Assembly (NCBI RefSeq): GCF_016757755.1
Contig: NZ_CP068437.1
Span: 4,526,001-4,590,000 of the forward strand
Origin: Shewanella sp. KX20019
GTDB taxonomy: Bacteria; Pseudomonadota; Gammaproteobacteria; Enterobacterales; Shewanellaceae
Direction: 5' to 3'
Length of the DNA stretch: 64,000 bases
The notes under the pieces are model-generated. The model saw only the letters and a list, made by a program, of their open reading frames with translations, made no database searches and had not been told where the DNA came from. Shown one piece after another: positions 1 to 9,067 of this stretch. The position numbers and the translations under genes were made by a program. Every line of letters starts with the position of its first letter. Position 1 is the first letter of the stretch.

Positions 1-624
1 TTTTCGCGCTATCGTGTAGTCATAGTCACGCTGCATACCGCCATCAGTTTCACCAATAGCAACACAACTTAGGCTATATCGAGAACTGCAATATCCATGC
101 AAAAAGCCATGACTGTTACCATATACCTTCACACTTGAATGAGCATTAGCACTGGCACCGTCCGATGTTTGTACCCGCTTATCAGTGTCGAGCGCGGCCT
201 CTTCGGCCAATACCGCAATACGGCTTAGCTCTTCCGGTGAAATGTCTTGCGGATGGTAAAGATCGAGTTCTGTAAACTCTGTTGCCATCAGTGATTTATC
301 CGCTAAGCCATTATAGGGATCAGCTGAAGTAAAACGGGCAATGTCATCGGCCGCTTTTACCGCTTGCTTAATGGCTGCAGGACTGAGATCTGAAGTCGAA
401 GAGCTACCCTTGCAACCCTCTCTAAAGAGTGTGATCCCCAGTGCGCCATCTTTATTAAACTCAACTGTCTCAACCTCTTTCATACGAGTTGAAACAGATA
501 GACCTTGCTGCTTACTAATAGCAACTTCAGCACCTGAAGTGCCTAAGGTTTTTGCGTATTCCAGTGCCATTGAGACGGCGTCTTGGAGGGAATCTAATTC
601 GATATCAATGCTAGGTGAGGACAC
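1..624 (-). CDS. pmbA: PmbA (TldE) metalloprotease subunit, N-terminal part; gene cut by the window edge
   Basis: This is the N-terminal 208 codons of PmbA/TldE, partner of TldD in a heterodimeric metalloprotease that processes modified peptides such as microcin B17 and degrades CcdA in E. coli. The remainder lies left of the window. I read the start as GTG at 624 (protein begins M-S-S-P-S-I-D-I), preceded by a GAAGAG ribosome site. Family recognition rests on the overall N-terminal sequence, including the serine-rich stretch after G-C-K. The gene is divergent from darP, as in E. coli. The partner tldD lies on the same strand about 9 kb away. In this family the metal site belongs to TldD, so no HExxxH is expected here. 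Confidence 0.93.
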   Translation of the reverse strand, partial: MSSPSIDIELDSLQDAVSMALEYAKTLGTSGAEVAISKQQGLSVSTRMKEVETVEFNKDGALGITLFREGCKGSSSTSDLSPAAIKQAVKAADDIARFTSADPYNGLADKSLMATEFTELDLYHPQDISPEELSRIAVLAEEAALDTDKRVQTSDGASANAHSSVKVYGNSHGFLHGYCSSRYSLSCVAIGETDGGMQRDYDYTIARK

Positions 625-795
625 AAATCTACTCTTCAATAATCAGTAATGACATAAGCATAACAAACCCAAAAACCAATCACATTAAATAAGTTTACCT
701 TTTAGTATGCTCTCAATTAGCCTAGATAAAATATGGCAGGTCAACTGGCCTTATAAATGTTATTATTAACTTAGTATTTGTAAGAGATTTTAGAT

Positions 796-1338
796 ATGAA
801 GATTGTCGGTGACTCAGAACATTTCCACCAGCCCTATGACAAAGATGATGACTACGAAAGTAGAGCCGATGCTAAACGCGGAATCGCCATCTATCAAGAA
901 CTTGGTAACAAACTGGTTTTGCTCAGTAAAACACAGATTGAAAGACTCAATCTTGATGAAATTGTTTATGACAACGTGTTAAAAGCGAAGACGATTAAGA
1001 TCAATACTGAAGCTTATCGTCGTCATTTACAATATATTGGCAAGTTGATGCGCTACGTTGATATTGAAGCGCTACAGCTCGCGATGAAAAATGTATTGAA
1101 CCAAAATAGCAATGAAAGTGCTAAGAGTAATGTTGCCGATAAAACGCGAGATCAATTACTCAGCGAAGGTGACACGGCGATTCAGGCGTTGATAGAGAAA
1201 CACCCAGCGCTAGAGAGACAAAAGTTACGTCAATTTGTCCGTCAGACAAAAAAAGAGCTTACTAAAAATGCTGATATTAGTTTATCAAAAACAGCAAAAG
1301 AGTTTAGTAAGTATATACGTAACGAAATCACAGAATAA
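796..1338 (+). CDS. darP: DarP (YjgA), ribosome-associated protein of 50S assembly
   Basis: This 180-residue DUF615 protein matches DarP/YjgA, a small alpha-helical factor that associates with late 50S precursors and helps ribosome assembly. The family is recognisable from the N-terminal segment with K-T-Q-I-E-R-L, the L-D-E-I-V-Y-D block and the R-R-H-L-Q-Y-I-G-K-L-M-R core near residues 75-88. A highly charged C-terminal half with many K/R pairs suits RNA contact. Length is normal for the family. The gene stands divergent to pmbA, the same pairing as in E. coli, with a 171-bp shared promoter region, and ends in a strong intrinsic terminator at 1357-1398. The ribosome site is weak (TAAGAGA). 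Confidence 0.93.
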   Translation: MKIVGDSEHFHQPYDKDDDYESRADAKRGIAIYQELGNKLVLLSKTQIERLNLDEIVYDNVLKAKTIKINTEAYRRHLQYIGKLMRYVDIEALQLAMKNVLNQNSNESAKSNVADKTRDQLLSEGDTAIQALIEKHPALERQKLRQFVRQTKKELTKNADISLSKTAKEFSKYIRNEITE

Positions 1339-1356
1339 TCGTTACAATCTAGACAT

Positions 1357-1398
1357 TAGCTCTCTGAATAAGTAGTTTATTCAGCGAGCTATTTTTTT
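1357..1398 (+). terminator. Intrinsic terminator of darP
   Basis: The arms TAGCTC-T-CTGAATAA (1357-1371) and TTATTCAG-C-GAGCTA (1377-1391) form a 14-pair hairpin with one T-C mismatch, followed by seven T residues (1392-1398). This isolates darP from the downstream lipoprotein gene. Confidence 0.88.
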
Positions 1399-1487
1399 GG
1401 TTAATGCTAAGTACTAGTAGTATAGTTTTGACCAAATTAGTCAGCCCCCTCAAACAGTACTATCATAGTTGCACAAGGAATTTGCGA

Positions 1488-4091
1488 ATGCGCCTCACCA
1501 AAAAGCTGGCCGCCATCCCCTTCACTCTTTTATGTTTATCCGTATTAAGCGGCTGTAATGGCGCTTCAGGTGATAATGAAGATCCGGACACTGGAGGCAG
1601 TTACAGCCTCGCATTAAGCTTTAAAACCGTTGAGAACGGTGTTTGCGCCGAAGCGACCGATGCCCAAAGTTTTGATACTACTGACTCTTTTTGTGCAGTC
1701 GCTCAGTTAAAACAAGATAGCAGTACTAGAAGTGGAAAACTCATCTCATTTGCTGCTTCTTTTGGTGAAATATCAGCACCAAATAAGCTAACCGATGCTA
1801 ACGGCTTAGCCGAAGTAATCATTAGCAATTCTGCCGCTACTGAAAATGCTGGCACGTTAGCAGCTAGCTTTGCTGAAGGCGAAGCTGCAGCCGATGCTAG
1901 TCGTAACTATGAATTCACTCAAGCCACTGCACCATCAGAGCCGACATTTACGCTAAATAGCGCGATAATTAATGGTACTGCCGTTGTTACGCAATTTAAG
2001 GCTGAAGAAACGGTGCAGTTACAAGCGCTGTTTTTAGATGAACAAGGCCAAGGGATCGCCGGTAAAATGGCGACCTTTACCGCGGGTAGTGCCAGTCTAA
2101 ACCCAAACTCTGCATTAACTAAAGAGAATGGTATTGCTGAAGTAAGTTATACCCCAACTGAGGATGAGCTTGGCGCAGCCAATATGTCAGTCACACTTGA
2201 AGACGATGGCAAGACATACCAAAGCTCAGGGCTATACGAAGTGTTAGCTAAGGATGCTGTCAGTGATGATGGGATTATTGTCATTGGCTATTTTGAAGGT
2301 GATACGTTTAAGGAAAACTCACTTGCAACCACTCTTCCACTAGATAATGGCAACTATACTGTTAGCGCCGGTGGCACATTTGGGATCACTGCTGATTTAG
2401 CGACCAAAAATGATGACGGAAGTTATACTCGCCTACAAACACCAACCAGTGTTAACTTCAGTTCAAGCTGTGTTCAGAGTAACAATGCCAGTATTGACTC
2501 ACCCGTCACCACACTATCGGGGACAGCAAGCACCACATACCAGAACACCAATTGTAGCGGCAATAGCGAACGCGATGACCAAATCATCGCAACGATTACA
2601 GCCGGCAACCAAATACTTACTGCAACACTCGACTTTACCCTTGCAAGCCAGACACTCGCTAACTTAAGTTTTGTCTCTGCAGAGCCTGCATCAATACGTA
2701 TTAAAGGCGCAGGCGGCACAGGTTCAAGTGAGTCATCGCTAATCACTTTTAAGCTTGCTGACGCCAATGGCCAGCCTGTCGCACAGCAAAAAGTTGATTT
2801 TTCACTGGATACTACGGTTGGCGGAATTAGATTTCCTGAAGACAAAGTTACCATGTCAAACATGACTAACTCTGCCGGCTTAGTCAGCGCAACAGTATTG
2901 TCAGGTACAATACCGACACCTGTACGTGTTTTAGCGACAGCGACATCTGATGACGGCTCTGTTACTAGCCAGTCTGAGCAGCTAACCATTAACACAGGTT
3001 TACCACAGCAGTTAGGTTTTAGCTTATCTAGCAGCCTATTCAACCCTGAAGCAGGCAGCCATAATGGTGAAAAGGTCTCTATTACCGCTTACGCATCAGA
3101 CAGCTTTGGCAACCCTGCTCCTGACGACACCGCCATTAACTTCACCTCTGAAGGTGGTCAAATCCAGCCAAGTTGTGTCACGGTAAACGGGACTTGCAGC
3201 GTAGAATGGACCTCTGCAGACCCACGCGTACCGGATCACCGCATTACCGTGCTTGCCTATGCCTTAGGTCATGAAACCTTTTTCGATACCAATGGTAATA
3301 ATGTATTCGATAATCAATACCAAATGGTTACCGAAGATGAAAATGGAAATGAAATTACTACCACTCTTGATGATGGCGGTGCCATCGATGATGCTTGTTT
3401 AGATAGTGATGGCAACAGCACATTTTGTTCCGGCAACGGCATGGATATTGATACATATCATGCAGGCGGGTTTATCGATTTAGGCGATGCTTTTAGAGAT
3501 GATGATGAATCAAACAGCCATACCCCAGGTGAGAGTTACTTTAATACCGCATCAAATAGCAGCTACCAATATGCTGATGGTATATTTAATGGGCCACAGT
3601 GCCAATCTTCCGCAGATGATTCACTTTGTGGTACGGAACAAGCCAATAAAACCTATATCCGTAAAGCATTGATCATGACTATGTCTGGCTCAACAGCCTA
3701 TTTTGAAGTTCATCAAGCCGATAACGATAAGCCTTTCTACAGCGATATTACTGGTAGTGAATTAGCTGAATTAGAAGCAATACCTGCAGGTGCATCATCT
3801 GTTTTCCATGTACGCTTCTTTGATAGTGCTAATCAGATTATGCCAGCTGCTACTAACTTAACCACTACCGCAAGCAAAGGTGAGTTAGACGCCGACCCTT
3901 ACGAAGTGCAAAATCGTAACAGCCACGGTGGCAGCAGCACTAGCTTTGTGTTGACCAATGACATTGATCCCACCAACCCTGACGAGCCAGCGCAAACCAG
4001 CTTAGTGTCACTTAAAGTTGAAACGCCAAAAGCGGTTAAATCAGGGATATCATTTACTGTAGATCTAGAAGCAGCAACAGCTCAGCCTTAA
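1488..4091 (+). CDS. Large Ig-like (Big_1/invasin-type) outer-membrane lipoprotein
   Basis: An 867-residue secreted lipoprotein. I place the start at ATG 1488, behind AAGGA at 1475, rather than at an in-frame ATG 84 bases earlier, because it gives a clean lipoprotein signal: K-K, a hydrophobic core and lipobox L-S-G-C with Cys23. Asn follows Cys, so outer-membrane sorting is likely. The body holds repeated beta-rich modules of bacterial Ig-like group 1 type, each with patterns like G-x-x-V-x-F and N-G-x-A-x-V. Around residue 599 an Asp/Asn-rich insert (D-T-N-G-N-N-V-F-D, then D-S-D-G-N-S) resembles calcium-binding loops. It has its own transcription unit between two terminators. Function is unknown; a surface or adhesive role is inference. 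Paired cysteines suggest disulfides. Confidence 0.8.
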   Translation: MRLTKKLAAIPFTLLCLSVLSGCNGASGDNEDPDTGGSYSLALSFKTVENGVCAEATDAQSFDTTDSFCAVAQLKQDSSTRSGKLISFAASFGEISAPNKLTDANGLAEVIISNSAATENAGTLAASFAEGEAAADASRNYEFTQATAPSEPTFTLNSAIINGTAVVTQFKAEETVQLQALFLDEQGQGIAGKMATFTAGSASLNPNSALTKENGIAEVSYTPTEDELGAANMSVTLEDDGKTYQSSGLYEVLAKDAVSDDGIIVIGYFEGDTFKENSLATTLPLDNGNYTVSAGGTFGITADLATKNDDGSYTRLQTPTSVNFSSSCVQSNNASIDSPVTTLSGTASTTYQNTNCSGNSERDDQIIATITAGNQILTATLDFTLASQTLANLSFVSAEPASIRIKGAGGTGSSESSLITFKLADANGQPVAQQKVDFSLDTTVGGIRFPEDKVTMSNMTNSAGLVSATVLSGTIPTPVRVLATATSDDGSVTSQSEQLTINTGLPQQLGFSLSSSLFNPEAGSHNGEKVSITAYASDSFGNPAPDDTAINFTSEGGQIQPSCVTVNGTCSVEWTSADPRVPDHRITVLAYALGHETFFDTNGNNVFDNQYQMVTEDENGNEITTTLDDGGAIDDACLDSDGNSTFCSGNGMDIDTYHAGGFIDLGDAFRDDDESNSHTPGESYFNTASNSSYQYADGIFNGPQCQSSADDSLCGTEQANKTYIRKALIMTMSGSTAYFEVHQADNDKPFYSDITGSELAELEAIPAGASSVFHVRFFDSANQIMPAATNLTTTASKGELDADPYEVQNRNSHGGSSTSFVLTNDIDPTNPDEPAQTSLVSLKVETPKAVKSGISFTVDLEAATAQP

Positions 4092-4118
4092 GAAGGTTAT
4101 ACAGTTAGAAAAGTAGCT

Positions 4119-4157
4119 AAAAGCCCGTATTCAAATTAATGAACACGGGCTTTTTAA
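4119..4157 (+). terminator. Intrinsic terminator of the Ig-like lipoprotein gene
   Basis: AAGCCCGT (4121-4128) pairs with ACGGGCTT (4145-4152), and TTCA/TGAA pair further inside. A T run follows. It lies 30 bases after the stop codon. Confidence 0.85.
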
Positions 4158-4276
4158 TGTTTATTTCCTGTCAGCGAGTAGTAATCCATACCTATCAGCT
4201 TATTTAACTCAATCACCGATCGGTATCGGCCTACCTATCATCAATTGAAACCAGAATCATCTAGCTAACCATAGCG

Positions 4277-5413
4277 TTAACTTGCTGGTTTTAAACGTTT
4301 AGATACGCCCCAACACGCCAATACAAAGTAAACTGCCGCCATCGCCCACAGCTGTAGCCATTGCGGCATGATGCTCTGCCACGAAGCGCCCATTTGATTT
4401 AGCTCTAACATCGCCATAATGCCGGGTACTGCGGGAAACACCTGTGAAATTGCCACCACAGATGCAGGGATCAAGGCTGTTGGCCACACAAAGCCTGACA
4501 CAAACAGGATCGGCATAGAGATCAGCAATAACACTTGAGTAGGTAAGTCGCGTCTGCTGAATAGACTACTAAATGCAATACCAGCTGCAGTCGTAGACAG
4601 TAAAAAAGGTAGTAGCAATAATGCCACCGTGCTAAAGCTTGCCTGTAAGCTGACATCATACCAATAGTAGCAATAACCAACATAGAAGCTGGTTAACAAT
4701 GTATAGATAAACATAAAGGCAGCTATGCGACCACAAACTAATTTGAGCGGACTCACTTGCTGCCAATAGCCAGTCTCTTTCCACTGGCTCGCGCCAAGAA
4801 TACTGGTCCCAATCAACAAGGTTTGGTGCAATATCAATAAAAACAGTCCCGGCACAACATAGGGGGTGTAACCTAAACTCGGATTAAAAGCGGGAATACT
4901 ATTGAGCTTAATCACATTCAGGCTTTTATCTGCCGCTTGAGCCCCCTCTCCTTGCGCTAGTAACCCCAAACGCTGCACACTCTTGCCAGCATCCAGACCT
5001 GCAGAAATAAGCCCTTCAGCCACGGCAGAGTAAATTAAAAAGTAGCTCGCATCACCGCCGTAACTTAATGTCACGCCGCGCCCCAGTAACAGATCGCGCC
5101 TAAAATCTGCAGGAATAATCAACAGACCATGGGCGCGGCCAGATTCTATCCAGCTTTTGGCCTCATCGATTGAGCCTACCTTAGCAATCACTTGAATTTT
5201 GGCACTAGCATCGGCATGGCGAATAAGCTGACGGCTTAACGATGAATGGTCGTGGTCAACCACCACCAGCTGCTGCTCTGTCGGCACTTGATTGAGATAC
5301 GGTAGCGGATAAAGAATAGCGTAAAAAAGTACCCCACCGAATACTGTTAGCACTATGGTTTTATCAGCCAAAATAGCTTTTAATTCGGTGATGATAAGTT
5401 GTAAGAAGCTCAT
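4277..5413 (-). CDS. ABC-2 type membrane permease, second of a pair
   Basis: A 378-residue inner-membrane protein of the ABC-2 family (YhhJ/YbhR-like). One N-terminal membrane helix is followed by a large periplasmic region containing V-V-V-D-H-D and S-S-L-S-R-Q-L-I, then about five helices in the C-terminal half. I start it at ATG 5413, because AAGGAG sits just upstream inside the end of the preceding gene and only one base separates that stop from this ATG. This gives translational coupling with its homologue upstream. It is the last gene of a four-gene efflux operon. The family normally works with an ABC ATPase, but none is encoded here. The substrate is unknown. Confidence 0.85.
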   Translation of the reverse strand: MSFLQLIITELKAILADKTIVLTVFGGVLFYAILYPLPYLNQVPTEQQLVVVDHDHSSLSRQLIRHADASAKIQVIAKVGSIDEAKSWIESGRAHGLLIIPADFRRDLLLGRGVTLSYGGDASYFLIYSAVAEGLISAGLDAGKSVQRLGLLAQGEGAQAADKSLNVIKLNSIPAFNPSLGYTPYVVPGLFLLILHQTLLIGTSILGASQWKETGYWQQVSPLKLVCGRIAAFMFIYTLLTSFYVGYCYYWYDVSLQASFSTVALLLLPFLLSTTAAGIAFSSLFSRRDLPTQVLLLISMPILFVSGFVWPTALIPASVVAISQVFPAVPGIMAMLELNQMGASWQSIMPQWLQLWAMAAVYFVLACWGVSKRLKPAS

Positions 5414-5414
5414 G

Positions 5415-6578
5415 CTAGTGCTCCTTCGGCGCAAGTGGAATGTTGATATTATCGGCAGCATCGAAGCCTTTTCTCGCCAATAAGCTAATCGGAATAAGCA
5501 GTAACAGAAACCCACTATAACTCGCAAACTGAGGCAAAGTAGCTAACCAACCTTGGCCATAACTGACGACCGCAATATGGGTTTCAATATAATGGCTCGA
5601 CGGCATGATAACGCGCCACCACTGAGCTAGTTCTGGCATCTCATGGATAGGAAATGTCACCCCCATAAAGGCAAATGCCGGCGCGAACATAGCGGTACAG
5701 AAACTAATCACCCTAGCACTATCTTTAAGCGCAAAGAAGATAAGCAGTACCATTAACCACACCGCCAATAACATCAGTAGTTGTGCCACTAGCAGTAGCG
5801 TGAGGCTTCCAGCAATCGGCACACCTAAATACAGATAGATAAGCGCTAGAATAAAGCCGCCATGCAGCATTACTATTGGCGTATAAAACAATACTTTCGC
5901 CGCGATACCCTTCCACATACCAAGGGACATCCATTCAGCGGTGGTGTTCCAACGTAACTCCCGATTAAGGCTATTAGCAAACACCATCATGGCCACCAGC
6001 TGCAGTAAGGCTATCAATACAGGTGGAACCAGAAAACCCACATAGTTGTTATTGCGGTTAAATAGCGCGGTTGTTTGGCTACTAACAGGGCTTAGGTTTA
6101 CCGCCACTCTGGCTTTAGGCACTCCGGCTGCAAGTTGTTTCAATGCCGCTAAGGGCTTTAAACCATCTGCCATGCTTGCTTGTAGCTGACTCGACAGTAA
6201 CTTACCCACTAGCAGAAACTGACTGTTATATCGAATATCTATCGTCGGACTTTTACCGGTAAGCAGGTCACGTTTAAAGCCATGAGGTAAAACAAGCAAT
6301 GCATAAACCTCTGCTTGTTGCATGGCGTCAACAGCGCTCGATAGATCGGTATAGCTAATAGGCTTTGTAACGGGGTTGGCTTGTAACTGTCGAGTAAGAG
6401 CGCGAGTAATTTGGCTTTGATCCAGATCGACCACGGCTACAGGCAGCTGTCTTGGTAAGCCCGCACTAAACAGCAACCATAAGCCAATAATACCCAATAG
6501 CGGAATATAGCTGATAAGCGCCAGCTGCCAAGGATCATCCAACAGGGCAGCAGTTTCTCTTTTTAGCATGTTTATCAC
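5415..6578 (-). CDS. ABC-2 type membrane permease, first of a pair
   Basis: A 387-residue ABC-2 family permease with the same architecture as its downstream neighbour: an N-terminal helix, a periplasmic domain starting P-V-A-V-V-D-L-D-Q-S, and a C-terminal block of helices. The two proteins look like ancient paralogues forming a heterodimer. The reading frame allows a GTG start at 6578 with GGGG about nine bases upstream; ATG at 6569 is an equally possible start. It follows the HlyD-type gene by 25 bases. The pair, with the HlyD adaptor and TolC-like channel, resembles the E. coli YbhG-YbhFSR and YhiI-RbbA-YhhJ layouts, except for the missing ATPase. Confidence 0.84.
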   Translation of the reverse strand: MINMLKRETAALLDDPWQLALISYIPLLGIIGLWLLFSAGLPRQLPVAVVDLDQSQITRALTRQLQANPVTKPISYTDLSSAVDAMQQAEVYALLVLPHGFKRDLLTGKSPTIDIRYNSQFLLVGKLLSSQLQASMADGLKPLAALKQLAAGVPKARVAVNLSPVSSQTTALFNRNNNYVGFLVPPVLIALLQLVAMMVFANSLNRELRWNTTAEWMSLGMWKGIAAKVLFYTPIVMLHGGFILALIYLYLGVPIAGSLTLLLVAQLLMLLAVWLMVLLIFFALKDSARVISFCTAMFAPAFAFMGVTFPIHEMPELAQWWRVIMPSSHYIETHIAVVSYGQGWLATLPQFASYSGFLLLLIPISLLARKGFDAADNINIPLAPKEH

Positions 6579-6603
6579 AGCATCAGCCCCGTGCTACAGA
6601 GTG

Positions 6604-7575
6604 TTATAAAGCAAACAGAATAGACATACCGACTCTTAAGTCCGCAATCTCCTCATTAGGGCGCAGCTCAACTTGGAAAGTACGCATATCAAAATCATGA
6701 CCACTTTCAGTTGCTCGCCAAGTCGCAAAGTCACCCATGACCGCAATATGGCTAACGGTAAACTCGACATCGCGTTCGAGCGCGGGGATGGTTAATAATA
6801 GTGTTTGTCCTTGTTTGACGTGCTTAAGCTGATCTTCACGCAGCTGAAACACCGCCCAAGCATCGCTCATATCGATTAAGCTCACCACCGGGAAACCACT
6901 CGGTGCTAACTCACCCGCCTGCAACAATACTTCGCTGACTTCAGCTATTTTTGGCGATCGCATTTGGCTATCAGCCAATATGGCATTCACTTCATTTACC
7001 GCGCCTTCAGCCATACGAGCATTCCCTGCCGCTGCGGCTTTAGTTTCGTCACGTGCACCTTCGTCCGCCATTTGGTACATTGCCAGCGCTGCTTGTTCGG
7101 TATACTTAGCAGCTTGCCACTGGGTAAAGGCTTCATCGCGTTTTTGCCGTGCAAGTACACCTTCATTAAATAGCGCCTCAATGCGCTCAAAAGTAGTATT
7201 GGCTAGTTTTGATGCCGCTTGTGCCTTTAACCATTGCTCTCTAGACGCTAATATTTGCTGTTTACGCGCGCCATTATCAGCCTCTTGCTGCATCGCTTTC
7301 GCTGCATCACGGCCACCCTCAGCTTGCATTAATTTAGCTTGTAGCTCAGGGCTGTAAATCGCATACAGCAGATCGCCTTGATTAACTCTGTCGCCACGGC
7401 GCACTAGAACCTGCTCGACACGACCGGGAACTTTTGAGGAGATATTATATTCACGGGCTTCAATCTGCCCCTGTAATACTTGTGATTTTGGGGTGTAAGC
7501 TAGCACCAGTCCGTAAGCTAATATCCCGATGAGTGCAATAATTGTTATTGCGGCCAAGATACGGTTAGTGCGCAT
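6604..7575 (-). CDS. HlyD-family periplasmic adaptor protein
   Basis: A 323-residue membrane-fusion protein linking an inner-membrane pump to a TolC-type channel. It has an N-terminal membrane anchor, a biotinyl-lipoyl-like half motif (G-R-V-E-Q-V-L-V-R-R-G-D-R-V), a long Ala/Gln-rich coiled coil around residues 75-200, and the second barrel region with A-P-S-G-F-P-V-V-S-L. I start it at ATG 7575, preceded by a strong AAGGGGA and overlapping the end of the TolC-like gene by 11 bases, rather than 39 bases upstream. Closest E. coli analogues by design are YbhG and YhiI. The substrate cannot be read from the sequence. Confidence 0.9.
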   Translation of the reverse strand: MRTNRILAAITIIALIGILAYGLVLAYTPKSQVLQGQIEAREYNISSKVPGRVEQVLVRRGDRVNQGDLLYAIYSPELQAKLMQAEGGRDAAKAMQQEADNGARKQQILASREQWLKAQAASKLANTTFERIEALFNEGVLARQKRDEAFTQWQAAKYTEQAALAMYQMADEGARDETKAAAAGNARMAEGAVNEVNAILADSQMRSPKIAEVSEVLLQAGELAPSGFPVVSLIDMSDAWAVFQLREDQLKHVKQGQTLLLTIPALERDVEFTVSHIAVMGDFATWRATESGHDFDMRTFQVELRPNEEIADLRVGMSILFAL

Positions 7576-8956
7576 TTCGTTCCCCTTGCTTAAGGCTTCT
7601 ACCAATAAATTCATCTAACTGACCACTAATCGCCATCAGCCTGGCATATGATTGTATGTAGCGGTATTGGGCGCCCAGTTGCTGCGTCTCTACCGCGGTG
7701 AGTTTAAGTTCAGCATCTACTTTTTCAATTGAGGTCGATAGACCCTGTTTGAAAGCAATGTCACGTAAGCGCTTGTTCTCTTGGGCTAAGCTCAGTGAGG
7801 TATTGAGTGATACCACCTCCTCTTGCGCCTGCAGTAATTGGCGGTAACTTTGCTCTAGCAGAAGGTTCAAATCTTGTTGAGTTTGCGCTTTGGTATATCG
7901 AGCCTGCAACAGTGCACTCTTAGCGGCTTCAACCTTGCCGCTGCGGCCATCACGGCTTATCAGCGGAATATTTACCCCAACACCCAACATCCAATCGGGT
8001 TCCATTTTTGCAAACAGGCTATCGTCTTCATACAAGGTGTAATTGCCGTAAAGAAAAACCGTTGGGTAGTAACTGCCCTTTTCAACCTTGATAAGCCCTT
8101 GAGCTTGCGCCTCTTTAGCTTGAAGTAGCTTTAGTGCCGGATGCTGGTTCATGGTGAGCTGTGAAAGCTGTGGTAAAGAGGGCGCATTGTTCAGCATAAA
8201 CAGTGTTGAGGTCGCATCAACCTCGCGCTCATGTAACATGCGTGACAAGGCAATCATTGCCATCTCTGATTGTCGTTTAGCACTGCCATAATTGACCTTG
8301 GCATTTTCGAGTGCGACTTGTGCATTAAGTCGCTCAACTTTGGCAATTTGCCCCTGCTGTTCAAGCTTTAGTGCATGTGATGCATGTAGCGTAAGAGATT
8401 CAACCAACTGCTTTTTTGTTTGCGCTAAGGTTTCTGTCACCGCCACAGCATAGTAGCGATCGACCAAGGTCACAAAGAGCTCTCGAGTCGTCAGCTTTAG
8501 CTGCTCCTCTTTTTCCGCAACCTCGGCTGCGTGTATGCTTTGCGCAGCAGTGATTTTGCCACCAGTGTAGATAGGCCACATAGCTTGTAAACTAGAGCGG
8601 AAGATATCTTGTTCGGTAAAAGGGGTAATAAACTGTGAAGCGGGGATCCCAGCCAATGCGCTACCGAGTGCTGGTGGCAAGGTTGCTGGATCCATTGAAG
8701 CTAACGGATTAAGATCACGTAAATCCATCTCAATCGGTTTTTCTAAACGTGTATAACTGCCGGTGAGGTTAATTGAAGGTAAATTCATGTCTTCGCCAGC
8801 CACTCGCTCAGCCTCGGCACGATTGACCTCTTGCATGCCAGCCTGCAATTTATCACTCACCTTGAGTAACTGATCCCAGGCTTGATCAAAAGCGATGGGT
8901 TTGGCTTGTATCGACAGGGGGAGAATCAACAAAAGAGCACAGAGCGAACGTTTCAT
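7565..8956 (-). CDS. TolC-family outer-membrane efflux channel
   Basis: A 463-residue outer-membrane factor. A cleavable signal peptide (M-K-R-S-L then a Leu-rich core ending S-I-Q-A) is followed by two TolC-type repeats rich in long helices, with the typical W-P-I-Y-T-G-G-K-I motif at about 128-136 and its counterpart N-I-P-L-I-S-R-D-G-R in the second half. ATG 8956 follows AGAGGTG. It is the first gene of the efflux operon, so transcription probably starts in 8957-9067. A 6-bp inverted repeat (8966-8981) lies just upstream of the ribosome site and could be an operator, which is inference. Confidence 0.9.
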   Translation of the reverse strand: MKRSLCALLLILPLSIQAKPIAFDQAWDQLLKVSDKLQAGMQEVNRAEAERVAGEDMNLPSINLTGSYTRLEKPIEMDLRDLNPLASMDPATLPPALGSALAGIPASQFITPFTEQDIFRSSLQAMWPIYTGGKITAAQSIHAAEVAEKEEQLKLTTRELFVTLVDRYYAVAVTETLAQTKKQLVESLTLHASHALKLEQQGQIAKVERLNAQVALENAKVNYGSAKRQSEMAMIALSRMLHEREVDATSTLFMLNNAPSLPQLSQLTMNQHPALKLLQAKEAQAQGLIKVEKGSYYPTVFLYGNYTLYEDDSLFAKMEPDWMLGVGVNIPLISRDGRSGKVEAAKSALLQARYTKAQTQQDLNLLLEQSYRQLLQAQEEVVSLNTSLSLAQENKRLRDIAFKQGLSTSIEKVDAELKLTAVETQQLGAQYRYIQSYARLMAISGQLDEFIGRSLKQGERNAH

Positions 8957-8965
8957 TTACACCTC

Positions 8966-8981
8966 TAGAGTTAATACTCTA
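8966..8981 (-). promoter_or_regulatory. Inverted repeat upstream of the efflux operon
   Basis: TAGAGT-TAAT-ACTCTA is a perfect 6-bp inverted repeat 10 to 25 bases before the TolC-like start codon. It could be a regulator site or a small RNA hairpin. No regulator gene is adjacent, so this is tentative. Confidence 0.3.
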
Positions 8982-9067
8982 ACAATTTAGTGAATAATAC
9001 CATTGCTTACAACTGCTCGCTAGGATCTAGCGCAATACGTCGACTAAATCCTAGTGTGATTTTGCTC

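Noticed and set aside
1404..1487. Upstream in-frame start for the Ig-like lipoprotein
   Set aside because: It would put 28 residues before a clean lipoprotein signal peptide; ATG 1488 has a good ribosome site.
2474..3043. A 189-codon minus-strand ORF
   Set aside because: Antisense shadow of the Ig-like lipoprotein gene.
9018..9032. CGCTAG-GAT-CTAGCG hairpin after tldD as a terminator
   Set aside because: Stem is present but lacks a T run on the tldD coding strand, so termination is not supported.
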